From assembly GCA_963646285.1 (NCBI GenBank), contig CAVIWF010000006.1, positions 3,296 through 67,295 of the forward strand: 64,000 nucleotides of DNA, written 5' to 3'. A program made the translations under genes and the position numbers. The notes beneath the pieces are model-generated. The model was not told the origin of the DNA and searched no databases. It worked only from the letters and a program-made list of their open reading frames with translations. Shown piece by piece: positions 50,734 to 60,077 of the stretch (positions within the stretch are counted from its first letter, which is position 1; every line of letters starts with the position of its first letter). This stretch comes from CAKUFA01 sp963646285. GTDB lineage: Bacteria; Bacillota; Clostridia; Christensenellales; Aristaeellaceae.

Positions 50734-51738
50734 CTATTTGTTTGGGCACAGAATGGCCATCAGTGCCGCCCCACTGCCTGCGTACAGATCTGCACGGCTT
50801 TCCCGGAATCGGCCGGATGTATCCAGCATGCAGGACAGGATCCCAGCCCTTTGCCCGGCTTCCGTATCCAGTGGGCGGTCGCCAATCATCATGGTCTGCT
50901 CCGGCACAAGGTGGTAATCCTTCATGACCCGAAGGATCATGTCCGGGGCAGGTTTCCTGGGCAGTCCAGCTTCACGGGTCACGCCGCCTGCAAACAGGCT
51001 GCGAACCCCGGCATGCTCCAAATACCGCCATGCATCATTTCCCCGATGGGTCACCAGAAAATGCCGTCCCCCACGCTGATGGAGTGCTTCCAGCAGTGGT
51101 AACATTCCCGGCATCATCGTCACTTGCTCAGGGGGAATCAAGGCTTCCTCCTGCCGATAATCCCGGTACAGCTGGTCTTCATCCTTGCTATTTTCCATGA
51201 CCAGTTGATGCAGACAATACCGCAAGTCATGCATCATCCATGCCGTTACCTGCTCCGTACTTGGATGCATGTCCTGCCTGGCTGCCGCCCGAAGCACTGC
51301 CTGCACCATGGCAGGGTAGGTATCCATCAAGGTGCCATCAAAGTCCCACAGAAAACTGGTCACCGGCGGAGACTGGAAAGCCAGCCGCAGAACGGCATCC
51401 GTATCCGCCGGGCAGAAGGCGTAGGGCAGCATTTCTCTCGGCGTGACCCACGCCATGGCTTCATGCTCCGTCAATGTAGGTTCCTCTTGACTGACAGCCG
51501 TCACAAAATCAAAAAGGATGCCTTCCTTCTCCTCGGTAAAGAGAATCTCCCCGGGGGTCACCTGCATCAGCAGTTCTTCCCGAATTTCTCTTTGCAGGCA
51601 GTCAGCGGCTGTTTCGCCTGCCTCCTGCTTGCCGCCGGGGAACTCCCACAGATGGGCATTCTTCCGGCCTTCTCCTCGCTTGCAAATCAGGATCCGCCCA
51701 TCCTGCCTGCGAATCACCCCTGCCGATACACGAATCAT
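50734..51738 (-). CDS. fusion of Nudix hydrolase and HAD phosphatase
   Basis: A 334-residue two-domain protein. Residues 1-125 are a MutT-type Nudix domain with the box G36-x5-E42-x7-REIREE. Residues 130-334 are a HAD phosphatase with nucleophile DFDGTLMD (133-140), a motif II/III region around LVTHRG and KPAPDM, and the final acidic motif IGDRPLDTEAG. The first domain would hydrolyse a nucleoside triphosphate (perhaps 8-oxo-dGTP) to the monophosphate and the second could dephosphorylate it. The ATG at 51738 overlaps the nfo stop (ATGA) with AAGGAG eight bases upstream. Context with endonuclease IV supports a nucleotide-damage role. Confidence 0.9.
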   Translation of the reverse strand: MIRVSAGVIRRQDGRILICKRGEGRKNAHLWEFPGGKQEAGETAADCLQREIREELLMQVTPGEILFTEEKEGILFDFVTAVSQEEPTLTEHEAMAWVTPREMLPYAFCPADTDAVLRLAFQSPPVTSFLWDFDGTLMDTYPAMVQAVLRAAARQDMHPSTEQVTAWMMHDLRYCLHQLVMENSKDEDQLYRDYRQEEALIPPEQVTMMPGMLPLLEALHQRGGRHFLVTHRGNDAWRYLEHAGVRSLFAGGVTREAGLPRKPAPDMILRVMKDYHLVPEQTMMIGDRPLDTEAGQRAGILSCMLDTSGRFRESRADLYAGSGAALMAILCPNK

Positions 51739-52565
51739 GCCCATTTCTCCTTCAGCATGGCAATCTCCCGTGCATAGCCGGGTAAGTCGTTGGGCGTTTC
51801 CAGCACGAAGAGCTTTTCCCGAAGGGCTGGATGCTCCATAACCCGCAGAATGGTTTCCGTGCCCAGGGTGCCCAAACCGATTTGTTCATGACGATCCTTG
51901 TGGGAACCCATGGGATTCTTGCTGTCGTTAATGTGCACGGCATACACCCGGTCAAGGCCAATGATTTTGTCAAATGCCGTCAGTACGCCGTCCAAATCAT
52001 GAACGATGTCATATCCTGCATCAGCCATGTGGCAGGTATCCATGCACACACCCAGCTTGTCGTGAAGGGTGACTCGATCCATCACCGCCCGAAGTTCTTC
52101 AAAGCGGCTGCCGACTTCACTGCCCTTGCCTGCCATGGTTTCCAGCAGCACGGTGGTATGCATATCTTCCCACAGGATGCCGTTCAGCATATCCGCAATC
52201 TGCTCAACACCTGTTTCGATGCCCTGCCCCACGTGACTGCCGGGATGAAAATTATACAAATTCCCCGGAAGATGCTCCATCCGCTGAAGATCATCCGCCA
52301 TGGTACGCCGTGCGAAGTCTCGAATGGAGACATCTGCCGAGCAGCCATTCAGCGTGTAGGGGGCATGGGCAAGGATCTGTTCAATGCCATGCTCCTCCGC
52401 ATACTGGCGGAATGCTTCCGTATCCTTTTCATCCAGCGGCTTCGCATTGCCGCCCCGAGGATTCCGGGTGAAAAACTGGAAAGTATTTGCGCCCAGTGCC
52501 ATTGCTTCCTTGCCCATGTGCAGATAACCCTTGGAAGCAGACAGATGACAGCCGATTTTGAGCAT
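51735..52565 (-). CDS. nfo: endonuclease IV (AP endonuclease)
   Basis: A 276-residue TIM-barrel enzyme that nicks DNA 5' to abasic sites. Trinuclear zinc motifs are HPGSHVG, LLETMAGKGSEVG, CMDTCHMADAGYDI and HINDSKNPMGSHKDRHEQIGLG, all intact. It starts 11 bases after the SNF2 gene stop and overlaps the Nudix-HAD gene by four bases, forming a repair operon. Confidence 0.97.
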   Translation of the reverse strand: MLKIGCHLSASKGYLHMGKEAMALGANTFQFFTRNPRGGNAKPLDEKDTEAFRQYAEEHGIEQILAHAPYTLNGCSADVSIRDFARRTMADDLQRMEHLPGNLYNFHPGSHVGQGIETGVEQIADMLNGILWEDMHTTVLLETMAGKGSEVGSRFEELRAVMDRVTLHDKLGVCMDTCHMADAGYDIVHDLDGVLTAFDKIIGLDRVYAVHINDSKNPMGSHKDRHEQIGLGTLGTETILRVMEHPALREKLFVLETPNDLPGYAREIAMLKEKWA

Positions 52566-52576
52566 GATGCTTCTCC

Positions 52577-54343
52577 TTACCGATTTGTTGCGTCCGCCAG
52601 GCGGCGCACAAGCTTCTCCACATGCATACGTGCCACCCCTGCCGCTTCCGCCGCTTCCTGCTGGGTAACAGGCTGATCCCCCATCAGGCCAACGAATTGA
52701 CTGACCTTCAGCCCCAGGGCCTCCTGCATTTCCGCATCACTGCCCTGGGGACTGACCAGATAGTAGCACAGCAGGGAATCTTCCTGACCGATTCGGTGAG
52801 CTCGGTCTTCCGCCTGGGCATGTACCGCAGGACTCCAGTCCAGTTCGCCGAAGACCACGCAGGTAGCTCGCTGCAGATTCAGGCCGCTGGCAGCCCGGAG
52901 GGAAATGCACAGCACATCCGTATGGCCGGACATGAAGCGCTCCACTGCTTTTGTCTTCTCGGCAGATGTTTCCCTGCCGGTAATGAATCCCGGCGAAAAG
53001 CTTTTCAGCTCCTGCCGGTACACATCCATCACCGCATGATGGTGGGCGAACAGCAGCACCTTTTCTCCCCCATCCAGCAGCATGCGCACAAACTGGCACA
53101 CATATGGGGCCTTGGCAATTCCTGTAGCCTGCCGTGCCTGTTGGGAAATACTTTCTTCCAGCATGGCACGCTGGGAAGCAGTCATGTCTCCGCCCTGCTT
53201 CCATTTTTCCAGCATGGGCAGCACAGGCGCCATCATCTGGGCGTACAGCTTATCGTTCCAGTCCAGTTCCTGCACCAGTCGCCGCTTGGGGGGCAGTTCC
53301 TTCAGCACTTCCTGCTTGGTGCGGCGGAGCATCAGCCCTTCCCGCTTCAAATATGCTCCCAGCACATCCGGCTTAATGACCACGGCACTGCCGTAGCCAT
53401 AGCACCACTCCCGGGAGAAGCTTTCCCAGTCCCCCAGAAAGTGAAAATCAAGAATGTTGATCACATTCCAGATTTCTCCCCCCTTGTTGTAAATGGGGGT
53501 GCCAGAAAGGCCAATCACCCGGCTGCACTCCTCTGACAGGATACTGGCAGCAGAGTATTTTTCAGTGCCGGTATGCCGCAATTCCTGTATTTCATCAAAG
53601 ATGACGGCACGGACAGGAAAATCCTTCAGCACCTGTTTCCAGCCCCGCAGTAGCAGATAGTGCATGATGTACACATCCGCTTCCGGCAAATCGTAAGGCT
53701 TCAATCCGTGGATCACATGAATGCGGGGTGCTCGACCCTCCACACGGAGAAACCTTGCCGTTTCCTCCTGCCAGTTTCTTGTTAAGTGCGCCGGAGGGAT
53801 GACGAGCACCGGCAGTGCCCTTTCGGACGCAATGCATGCCAGTGCCTGCACAGTTTTGCCTAGACCCATTTCATCTGCCAGCAGACATCGGTCATGCTGC
53901 AAAAGGAAAGTTAAGCCTTCCTGCTGGAAATCCATCAATTCCCCATGGAAGCTGCCTTCCGGCGGCGTTGTTCGAGCCGGCATCTGGGCAGCCCTTGCCT
54001 GACGAATAGCGTACTGCCTGGCTTCTGCCACAGCCTGATCCCACAGGGGCAGATCCTTCAGCTTGACTTCCAGGGGAAAGCGCATCATCAGCCAGCACAG
54101 ATCCCCGATAATTCGGCGATGGGCGGTGAACCGGGCTTCTCCCCGCTTTGCCCCTGCTGACCCCGGAAAGAGGCGCTTGCACATTTCCGTCACAGCAGGG
54201 TCGCCTTTTACCACCCAGCACTTGCTCCTGCGATTATAGCTCAGGGTGCCCATGGGCTGCGCCGTGTTTTCGGCAGGCCTTAGGTAAGGAGGCAGAAGCT
54301 CCTCATCCCATCCGTCCTCCTGCTGAAACTGATCGTCCGTCAT
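52577..54343 (-). CDS. SNF2-family DNA helicase/translocase
   Basis: A 588-residue SWI2/SNF2 ATPase. Helicase domain 1 shows motif I DEMGLGKTVQ, motif Ia PPAHLTRNW, a Walker B of DEIQ type (VIFDEIQELRH) and motif III IGLSGTPIYN. Domain 2 shows motif V SLRAASGLNLQRA and motif VI AEDRAHRIGQ. The N-terminal 90 residues resemble SMARCAL1/HARP-like or Zn-free accessory segments. The extreme C terminus has a small helix-turn-helix-like stretch (VTQQEAAEAAGVARMHVEKLV). The ATG at 54343 has GGAG six bases upstream. It directly follows a tiny PD-(D/E)XK protein gene. Confidence 0.93.
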   Translation of the reverse strand: MTDDQFQQEDGWDEELLPPYLRPAENTAQPMGTLSYNRRSKCWVVKGDPAVTEMCKRLFPGSAGAKRGEARFTAHRRIIGDLCWLMMRFPLEVKLKDLPLWDQAVAEARQYAIRQARAAQMPARTTPPEGSFHGELMDFQQEGLTFLLQHDRCLLADEMGLGKTVQALACIASERALPVLVIPPAHLTRNWQEETARFLRVEGRAPRIHVIHGLKPYDLPEADVYIMHYLLLRGWKQVLKDFPVRAVIFDEIQELRHTGTEKYSAASILSEECSRVIGLSGTPIYNKGGEIWNVINILDFHFLGDWESFSREWCYGYGSAVVIKPDVLGAYLKREGLMLRRTKQEVLKELPPKRRLVQELDWNDKLYAQMMAPVLPMLEKWKQGGDMTASQRAMLEESISQQARQATGIAKAPYVCQFVRMLLDGGEKVLLFAHHHAVMDVYRQELKSFSPGFITGRETSAEKTKAVERFMSGHTDVLCISLRAASGLNLQRATCVVFGELDWSPAVHAQAEDRAHRIGQEDSLLCYYLVSPQGSDAEMQEALGLKVSQFVGLMGDQPVTQQEAAEAAGVARMHVEKLVRRLADATNR

Positions 54344-54360
54344 GTTTTTCTCCATTTTTG

Positions 54361-54720
54361 TTATAGTGCAATCCCCCACAGCCGGTTCAGGCACACCAGC
54401 CGAACCGGCTTCCCTGCAAGGGTGTGGGGCAGATCGACGCTTCGCTCTGCCACCACAATCAATGCTGCTATTTGGTCGCTTTGGGCATAGCGGCTCAGTT
54501 GGCGAAGCAGGCTGCTTTTCTCCGGCTTGCCCCGCTTCATTTCAATGCCAATGCTGCCGCACATCAGGTCAATCCTGCACCGAGGTGCTACATTGACCTC
54601 ATGCTGATAGGAAATGTTTGCCTGATCCAGCGCCTCCATCACCAAATGATGCAGGTCGTATTCCCCCTGCTGGATCGGCACCCGGAGCGTTTGCAGGGCA
54701 AGCAGGATTTCATCCATCAT
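54361..54720 (-). CDS. minimal PD-(D/E)XK nuclease-like protein (VRR-type size)
   Basis: A 119-residue protein whose core fits the restriction-endonuclease fold. Asp51 lies in RCRIDLM, Glu60 and Lys62 in GIEMKRG, and a QLSRYAQ helix follows, the usual Gln/Tyr motif of this superfamily. There is no extra domain, so it would be one of the smallest members. The start overlaps the PBP1A stop, and the stop lies 17 bases before the SNF2 start. Similar small nucleases next to SNF2 helicases suggest a replication-fork repair or defence pair; the activity itself is unproven. Confidence 0.75.
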   Translation of the reverse strand: MMDEILLALQTLRVPIQQGEYDLHHLVMEALDQANISYQHEVNVAPRCRIDLMCGSIGIEMKRGKPEKSSLLRQLSRYAQSDQIAALIVVAERSVDLPHTLAGKPVRLVCLNRLWGIAL

Positions 54721-57659
54721 TCCAGTCCTGCCATGGCACGGGTCAACTGGCTCATGGCTGCCATTACGTCGCTCTGGCTGGGAGATCCGCTGTTGATTAC
54801 GTTCTCCATATTGCTGATGGCCATGGACAGAGAGCCGTAATTGGATGCGGAAGGATCCATGCTGTTCAGCTGGGTATAGGCCTGCTGAAGCAGCACTCTC
54901 GCATCGGGAATCAGCGTATTTTCCGTTACATAGTCCGTGCCGCTGCCGGTGTTGGAGCTGTTGTGATAGGTGCAGACCTGTCCGCCGCTGACCACATTGC
55001 CGCTGGCATCAAACTTCACCGTAGCCCAGGAGCCAAGGTACTCTTCCAGCACATCGTCATACTCTGTGCCAATCAGGTTGTACAGGGGATGTCCGCTGGG
55101 AATCACAATCACGCTGCTGGAAATCACGTTGGGGCAGTAACTGCCGGCAATTTGTCCACTGTCAGCGCATACATTCTGGGTGCGGTGCATCTGGCAGTAC
55201 ACAGTCGGTGCGCTGCCCTGTGCCCACCAGTCCGTCACCGTACCGTAGCGGGTATCCGCATAGCAGGCTTCCGTGGCCAACTGGCCAGAAACGGCGCAGG
55301 TTGTCACTTTCACAAGGCCGTACTGGCTGGGATCCCCGTCCAGAATGTCCTTATCCGGCAAATTGGCGTGAATTTTGGTCATGTAGGCCTTCCAAAGGGG
55401 TGCTGCCGCACTGGAACCGGTGGATTTGCTGGCCAGTGCCTTATAATTGTCATGGCCGATCCAAATGGAAGAAGCGTAGTAGCCCGTCATGCCGGCAAAG
55501 AACACGCCCTTCTGATCGGAGTTGGTGCCGGTTTTGCCTGCCACTGTTTGTCCGCTGATCTTGGCATTGGTGCCGGTGCCGCTCTTAACGGCAGTCTTCA
55601 GCATGTCCACAATCATGTAGGCCGTGGATTCCGAGAAGACCCGGCGGCGGGTTTGATTGGCATGGCCATCCCAAACCACGTTGCCATCGCTGTCAGAAAT
55701 GCCAAGCACGGAAATGGGCTGCTGATACACGCCGCCATTGGCCAGTACGCCAAAGGCTACCGTCATCTGCAGGGGCGTAATGCCGCTGGAGCCCAGGGAC
55801 AGACCGAAGGGCGTAGCATCAATATGATCATCATCAATGCCCAAGCGATGGAGGAAGTCCACCGAGCGATCCACACCCACCATGGTCATCAGGGTCTGTG
55901 CAGCCGCCGTGTTGTGGCTCTTCATCATGGCCGTGCGCAGGGTTTCAGGGCCGGTGTATCCACCGCCGCCGTAGTTCTTCGGCCAGGAGTCTTCTCCCTT
56001 GCTGTTTTTCCAGCCGGAGATGGGCACAGGCATGTTATACACAATGCTGGCAGGGCTTCCCCCCAGTTCCAGTGCCGGAGCATACACGGCAATGGGCTTG
56101 ATGGACGAGCCTACAGGCATTTTCATGTCCGTTGCACGGTTCAGGGTTTTCCGCTGCGTAGGCGTTGTTCTGCTGCCCACAATGGCCTTGATTTCGCCGG
56201 TGCGGTAGTCCAGCACCACGGCTGCCACCTGAGGCTGCACAATTTCCGTATAGGTACCGTCCGAATTGCGGGAGCGGTACACCTTATCTGCCGGATCCCG
56301 AAGGGAAGGATACTTGGTCCAGTTTTCCACGGTTTCCTGCACGGTGGTTTGAATCTCCGTATCAATGGCCAACTTGACCCGATAACCGCCGGTGCGCAGC
56401 TTATTTTCCATGGCGTAGCGATTGGCCGTGGTATCCTCCAAGCCGTTCAGCTGCAGCAGAATATCCACCACTTCAGAAACGGCGTATTCTACATAATGGG
56501 GATAGGCATACATGCCGGAGCCTTCGCTGGGGTCTTCCTTCAGCACGGTGGCCGTAGCAGGATCCAGTGCTTCCTGATACTGCTCATAGGTGATGAACTG
56601 ATTCTCGTACATGCAGCGAAGCACATAATCCGTACGATTGTTGGTGATGGCTGCATAATCCACCCCCTCCTTGGAGCGGGTGTAGAAGTTACGCCGGGGG
56701 TTGTAATAATAGGGGCTGTTGGTGGTTCCCGCCAGCATGGCGCATTCTCGAAGGGTCAATTCCCCCAAGCTTTTGCCAAAGTATCCTTGGGCTGCCACCT
56801 GCACACCATAATAGTTTTCGCCAAGGAAAATGGTATTCAAATAGCTTTCCAGAATTTGCTCTTTGGAGTACTGCTGTTCCAGCTGCATGGCCAAATAGGC
56901 TTCCTGGATTTTACGCTTGTAGCTTTGTTCAGAAGAAAGCACCGTGTTTTTGATCAGCTGCTGGGTAATGGTAGAACCGCCCTGGGTGCTGGAAGAAGTC
57001 AGGTTGGAAACAAAAGCACCCACAATACGCTTGATGTCCACACCGTTATGGGTATAGAAGCGGGCATCCTCCACGGCAATAAACGCCTGCTGAAGATAGG
57101 TGGGCATGGCCGCCAAGCTGACACTGACACGGTTTTCCGTGCCCTTATATTCCGTAATCAGGTTGCCGTTAGAATCATAAATGAAGGAAGTCTGGGCCTG
57201 ATCGTCCAAGGCTGCCAAGTCCAGGGTTGGAGCCGTTTCCACATAACCTTTGGCAATGCCCACCACAGCACCCACGCCCACCAGTCCTGCCAGTACCACC
57301 AGCAGCAGCATAATCCGCACCACGTTTACCAGCACGCATAAAATAAAGGCCGGTTTCTTCGTGGCAGGCTTAAAAATGGAGTGGGCGTAGGTCTTTTCCT
57401 CTTCCACGGGGAAATCATCTTCTGCTCCCACATCATCGTCTTCATAAGGTTCCTGCTGCCAGGCATCAGGATCTTCCTCCGGGTCAAAATCCCCGGCGTC
57501 ATTCTCCTCATACATGTCCTGATTTTCCTGACCCATGTGATACACATTGGTTTGGTCATCCATATAAGCCGGATCCTCCGGCGTATCCTGCTGATCGAAC
57601 TGATCATCGGGAGTCTGATAACGTTCCTGATCCGTCCATCGATTCCGTCTCGACGCCAC
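54717..57659 (-). CDS. penicillin-binding protein 1A (bifunctional glycosyltransferase/transpeptidase)
   Basis: A 980-residue class A PBP. It has an acidic cytoplasmic tail (about 1-95), one membrane helix (about 100-135), a GT51 glycosyltransferase domain with AVEDARFYTHNGVD and STITQQL, and a transpeptidase with SSIK (MPVGSSIKP), SHN (MMKSHNTA) and KTGT. A Cys-rich C-terminal region (TTCAVSGQLATEAC, YCPNV) is typical of Clostridia. The GTG at 57659 has GAAGGAGG eight bases upstream; the longer frame to 57710 overlaps the promoter. It is the first gene of an operon with the nuclease-like, SNF2, nfo and Nudix-HAD genes. Confidence 0.95.
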   Translation of the reverse strand: MASRRNRWTDQERYQTPDDQFDQQDTPEDPAYMDDQTNVYHMGQENQDMYEENDAGDFDPEEDPDAWQQEPYEDDDVGAEDDFPVEEEKTYAHSIFKPATKKPAFILCVLVNVVRIMLLLVVLAGLVGVGAVVGIAKGYVETAPTLDLAALDDQAQTSFIYDSNGNLITEYKGTENRVSVSLAAMPTYLQQAFIAVEDARFYTHNGVDIKRIVGAFVSNLTSSSTQGGSTITQQLIKNTVLSSEQSYKRKIQEAYLAMQLEQQYSKEQILESYLNTIFLGENYYGVQVAAQGYFGKSLGELTLRECAMLAGTTNSPYYYNPRRNFYTRSKEGVDYAAITNNRTDYVLRCMYENQFITYEQYQEALDPATATVLKEDPSEGSGMYAYPHYVEYAVSEVVDILLQLNGLEDTTANRYAMENKLRTGGYRVKLAIDTEIQTTVQETVENWTKYPSLRDPADKVYRSRNSDGTYTEIVQPQVAAVVLDYRTGEIKAIVGSRTTPTQRKTLNRATDMKMPVGSSIKPIAVYAPALELGGSPASIVYNMPVPISGWKNSKGEDSWPKNYGGGGYTGPETLRTAMMKSHNTAAAQTLMTMVGVDRSVDFLHRLGIDDDHIDATPFGLSLGSSGITPLQMTVAFGVLANGGVYQQPISVLGISDSDGNVVWDGHANQTRRRVFSESTAYMIVDMLKTAVKSGTGTNAKISGQTVAGKTGTNSDQKGVFFAGMTGYYASSIWIGHDNYKALASKSTGSSAAAPLWKAYMTKIHANLPDKDILDGDPSQYGLVKVTTCAVSGQLATEACYADTRYGTVTDWWAQGSAPTVYCQMHRTQNVCADSGQIAGSYCPNVISSSVIVIPSGHPLYNLIGTEYDDVLEEYLGSWATVKFDASGNVVSGGQVCTYHNSSNTGSGTDYVTENTLIPDARVLLQQAYTQLNSMDPSASNYGSLSMAISNMENVINSGSPSQSDVMAAMSQLTRAMAGLE

Positions 57660-57714
57660 GCCATTCGCCTCCTTCACATGAGCAAAAAGCCCATTGCAAG
57701 CATAGCACAAGCCT

Positions 57715-57723
57715 ATTATACCA
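57715..57723 (-). promoter_or_regulatory. extended -10 promoter of the PBP1A-repair operon
   Basis: Minus-strand TGGTATAAT, an extended consensus -10, lies about 55 bases upstream of the GTG. No convincing -35 is seen. Confidence 0.5.
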
Positions 57724-57804
57724 CATCATGCAAGACTGCGCTATGATGATACAACGATTGAAAAGCCGGGTTGCTTGCATGCTTTGTGATTTTTTCTGTC
57801 TATG

Positions 57805-57836
57805 CAAAAGGGCGTTTCACAAAAATGCGAAGCGCC
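57805..57836 (-). terminator. weak terminator after the orphan gene
   Basis: An imperfect stem (GGCGTTT 57811-57817 with AAGCGCC 57830-57836) is followed on the minus strand by a U run. The stem is short, so confidence is modest. Confidence 0.45.
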
Positions 57837-57865
57837 ACAGTCCATAGAAGATGTTCAGTTCCTGG

Positions 57866-60004
57866 TTACTCGTCGTCAGTACATTCACCCTTATCGAAGC
57901 GGTTCCAGTATGCATCAGGATCTTCCCCGCTCTGTATAAGGAACTCTTCGAAAGCCGCATCGTTGCGCACTGCATGATCTTGAATGGACATAAGGTAACG
58001 TACTGCCAGATTGTCGTGGTGAATGCACGTACATGTTTTTGTATCGATAAGGCCTGATTGCTCTTCCAGTTCCAAGAACGCATAATTCACAAGCCCGATA
58101 AGATCTCCCGGCATGGTCAGATAGTACAGTTGAATCACCGTGCCCACACGTTCGGCCGAATGATTCTCGGCATGCTGATTCATAGCAAGCAGTTCCTTCA
58201 TGGAGGTGCATTGGGATGGTTTATTCGTCCATTCCTGTTCGGTTATGTACTTTCTCAAGTATTCCTGAAGGTGCTCATCGTAGTCCTCATCTTTTTTGTA
58301 AAGGCGGCTTGTACTCCAGTTGCTGGAAAAGCTGCTGAGCAGCCAAATTTGCATCATCTCACAGATGGTTTCGTTCATCCAGGGAATTCCTCTTGCTTCC
58401 CCTGTACGGAAATCCATGATGCAGTGGAACAACACATACCCTAGTTGATAGATCAGTTGGCTCCAATCATTCAGATCGTCAACACACAGTGCAATATGAT
58501 ACCATCCCTCATTGGCTTCATCCCGCTGCCATAAGAGTTTTCCTTCCGGATCGTTGCTGAAACCAATCTGCATGCCATCCACTTGAATGCCATAAGCATA
58601 CAGCATGGAAACTGTATCAAACACGATTGCTTGGAGGGATTCCTCCTCTGTTTCTGTCATTTCTTTGTCTGCCTCGATCACCATGCGGAACGTATCGGTG
58701 TATGTCTCCTCTTCCTCACAGTCCTCCTGAAAATCGTGTTCACAGCTCAACGCAAGTTCCCGCACCCGTCGCCTATACCGGCAGTCATCATCGTGGTAGT
58801 GCTCAAACGATTGGAAATCGGCCTCTTCTTTCGGTTCATATCCATTATCCAGCCAGCCGGCAAAGTCAAACTCCTCCGGCTTTTTCCTGCAGGCATCCGC
58901 AAAAATGGCAACCGTCTGTTCCAGCGTAAGATAGCGCTTTACCCTGATTATTTGGTGTCCATCTTCAATGCAGCTGTACTCCACAAGATAGGTTTTGTCA
59001 TCACTGTGACTCGAATAGGCTGCCTGAATAAACTCTCGATCAGAGTGTCCTGTAAATTCAACCGTTAAAAAATCACCAGAGACCTTTTCAAGTGAAGCAA
59101 GAATACCCTCAATTCTTTGGAGAATTCGGTCACTAATGGGGCGGGTAACTTCCAAGTGACACCCTGCACCGTCCTGCTCCTCCTCAGGCGTATCGTGGTC
59201 TTCTCCATACTCCTTCGTGTATTCCTTTCGATCGCAAAAATCCTCGTCTTCCGAGTGTCGATACAGCATAGCACTCAGCCAGAAAGATCCATGCAGCACA
59301 CCGCCGACAACGGGTTCTGCGTCCAATGCCTCCGGTGCAATCAAAAGATCAAACGCATCTCCGAGGGAGGAAATCGTAACATGCCAATAATCCTTGTTCG
59401 TGAAGGAATTCGTACAACGCTCAACGGCCGTAATACGTCCACCTAAAAGAGCGTGTGAACTTTGCTCGCTTTCCTCTTCATCGTTCTTGGGAAAGGTGCC
59501 CGTTGGTATCACATGTTCAACAGCCAGATAATGTGTATCTGGGCAAGAAGCCTCATACGCCTCTGCGCTGGGCCAGCACGTTGCCGCTTCCGCATATCCA
59601 GCAATCTGTGCATAGTATCCATTTCCATATTCCAACATTTCAGTAACACGGAGCATCGGTACATTTACATTCAGTGGAATGTCCATGCCCATTTCTTTTA
59701 GCAGCAAATGAATCCGCACAAGTCCCATCATGCCCATGAAGTCATCACGCTCAAGAATCTTGCAGTAATGAATCATGCATCGTTGCTTTGTATGAAAATG
59801 AATATCCTCATCCACCGCAACCAAATGACCATTTTCGTGGCCGAATGCAATCCAGTAGACAAGGGAGGCTCCCATGCCAACTCTCAGGTAATTTGCTCCG
59901 TTTGCATCGAAAAAGCGTGAACCTGCCAGGTGATCGTCCAACATGTTTGAGAATTTTTCTTTACCGATTCCGCCAAGACCAACCACACGATACCGCCCTG
60001 TCAT
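57866..60004 (-). CDS. large protein of unknown function (712 residues)
   Basis: A soluble acidic protein with no signal peptide or membrane segment. An N-terminal segment (GRYRVVGLGGIGKEKFSNML) is followed by a first alpha/beta region with many His and Cys, then an acidic middle (EDEDFC..EEEQDGAGC) and a region with repeats of Asp/Glu/Cys (CEHDFQEDCEEEETYTDTF). The C-terminal part has YHIALCVDDLNDWSQLIYQ. It contains no recognised domain. The ATG at 60004 has GGAGG eight bases upstream. It is more A+T rich than the flanking wall genes, suggesting acquisition. Confidence 0.7.
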   Translation of the reverse strand: MTGRYRVVGLGGIGKEKFSNMLDDHLAGSRFFDANGANYLRVGMGASLVYWIAFGHENGHLVAVDEDIHFHTKQRCMIHYCKILERDDFMGMMGLVRIHLLLKEMGMDIPLNVNVPMLRVTEMLEYGNGYYAQIAGYAEAATCWPSAEAYEASCPDTHYLAVEHVIPTGTFPKNDEEESEQSSHALLGGRITAVERCTNSFTNKDYWHVTISSLGDAFDLLIAPEALDAEPVVGGVLHGSFWLSAMLYRHSEDEDFCDRKEYTKEYGEDHDTPEEEQDGAGCHLEVTRPISDRILQRIEGILASLEKVSGDFLTVEFTGHSDREFIQAAYSSHSDDKTYLVEYSCIEDGHQIIRVKRYLTLEQTVAIFADACRKKPEEFDFAGWLDNGYEPKEEADFQSFEHYHDDDCRYRRRVRELALSCEHDFQEDCEEEETYTDTFRMVIEADKEMTETEEESLQAIVFDTVSMLYAYGIQVDGMQIGFSNDPEGKLLWQRDEANEGWYHIALCVDDLNDWSQLIYQLGYVLFHCIMDFRTGEARGIPWMNETICEMMQIWLLSSFSSNWSTSRLYKKDEDYDEHLQEYLRKYITEQEWTNKPSQCTSMKELLAMNQHAENHSAERVGTVIQLYYLTMPGDLIGLVNYAFLELEEQSGLIDTKTCTCIHHDNLAVRYLMSIQDHAVRNDAAFEEFLIQSGEDPDAYWNRFDKGECTDDE

Positions 60005-60077
60005 CAAGCATGCCTCCCTTTGCATTGACTTCCTTGTGTACAAAAAGTATATCACATTTTCAGGAAAAAGTGTCGCT

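Noticed and set aside
54618..57341. 907-residue open frame opposite the PBP1A gene
   Set aside because: PBP1A has all catalytic motifs in order on the minus strand; the opposite frame shows His/Gly-rich shadow composition.
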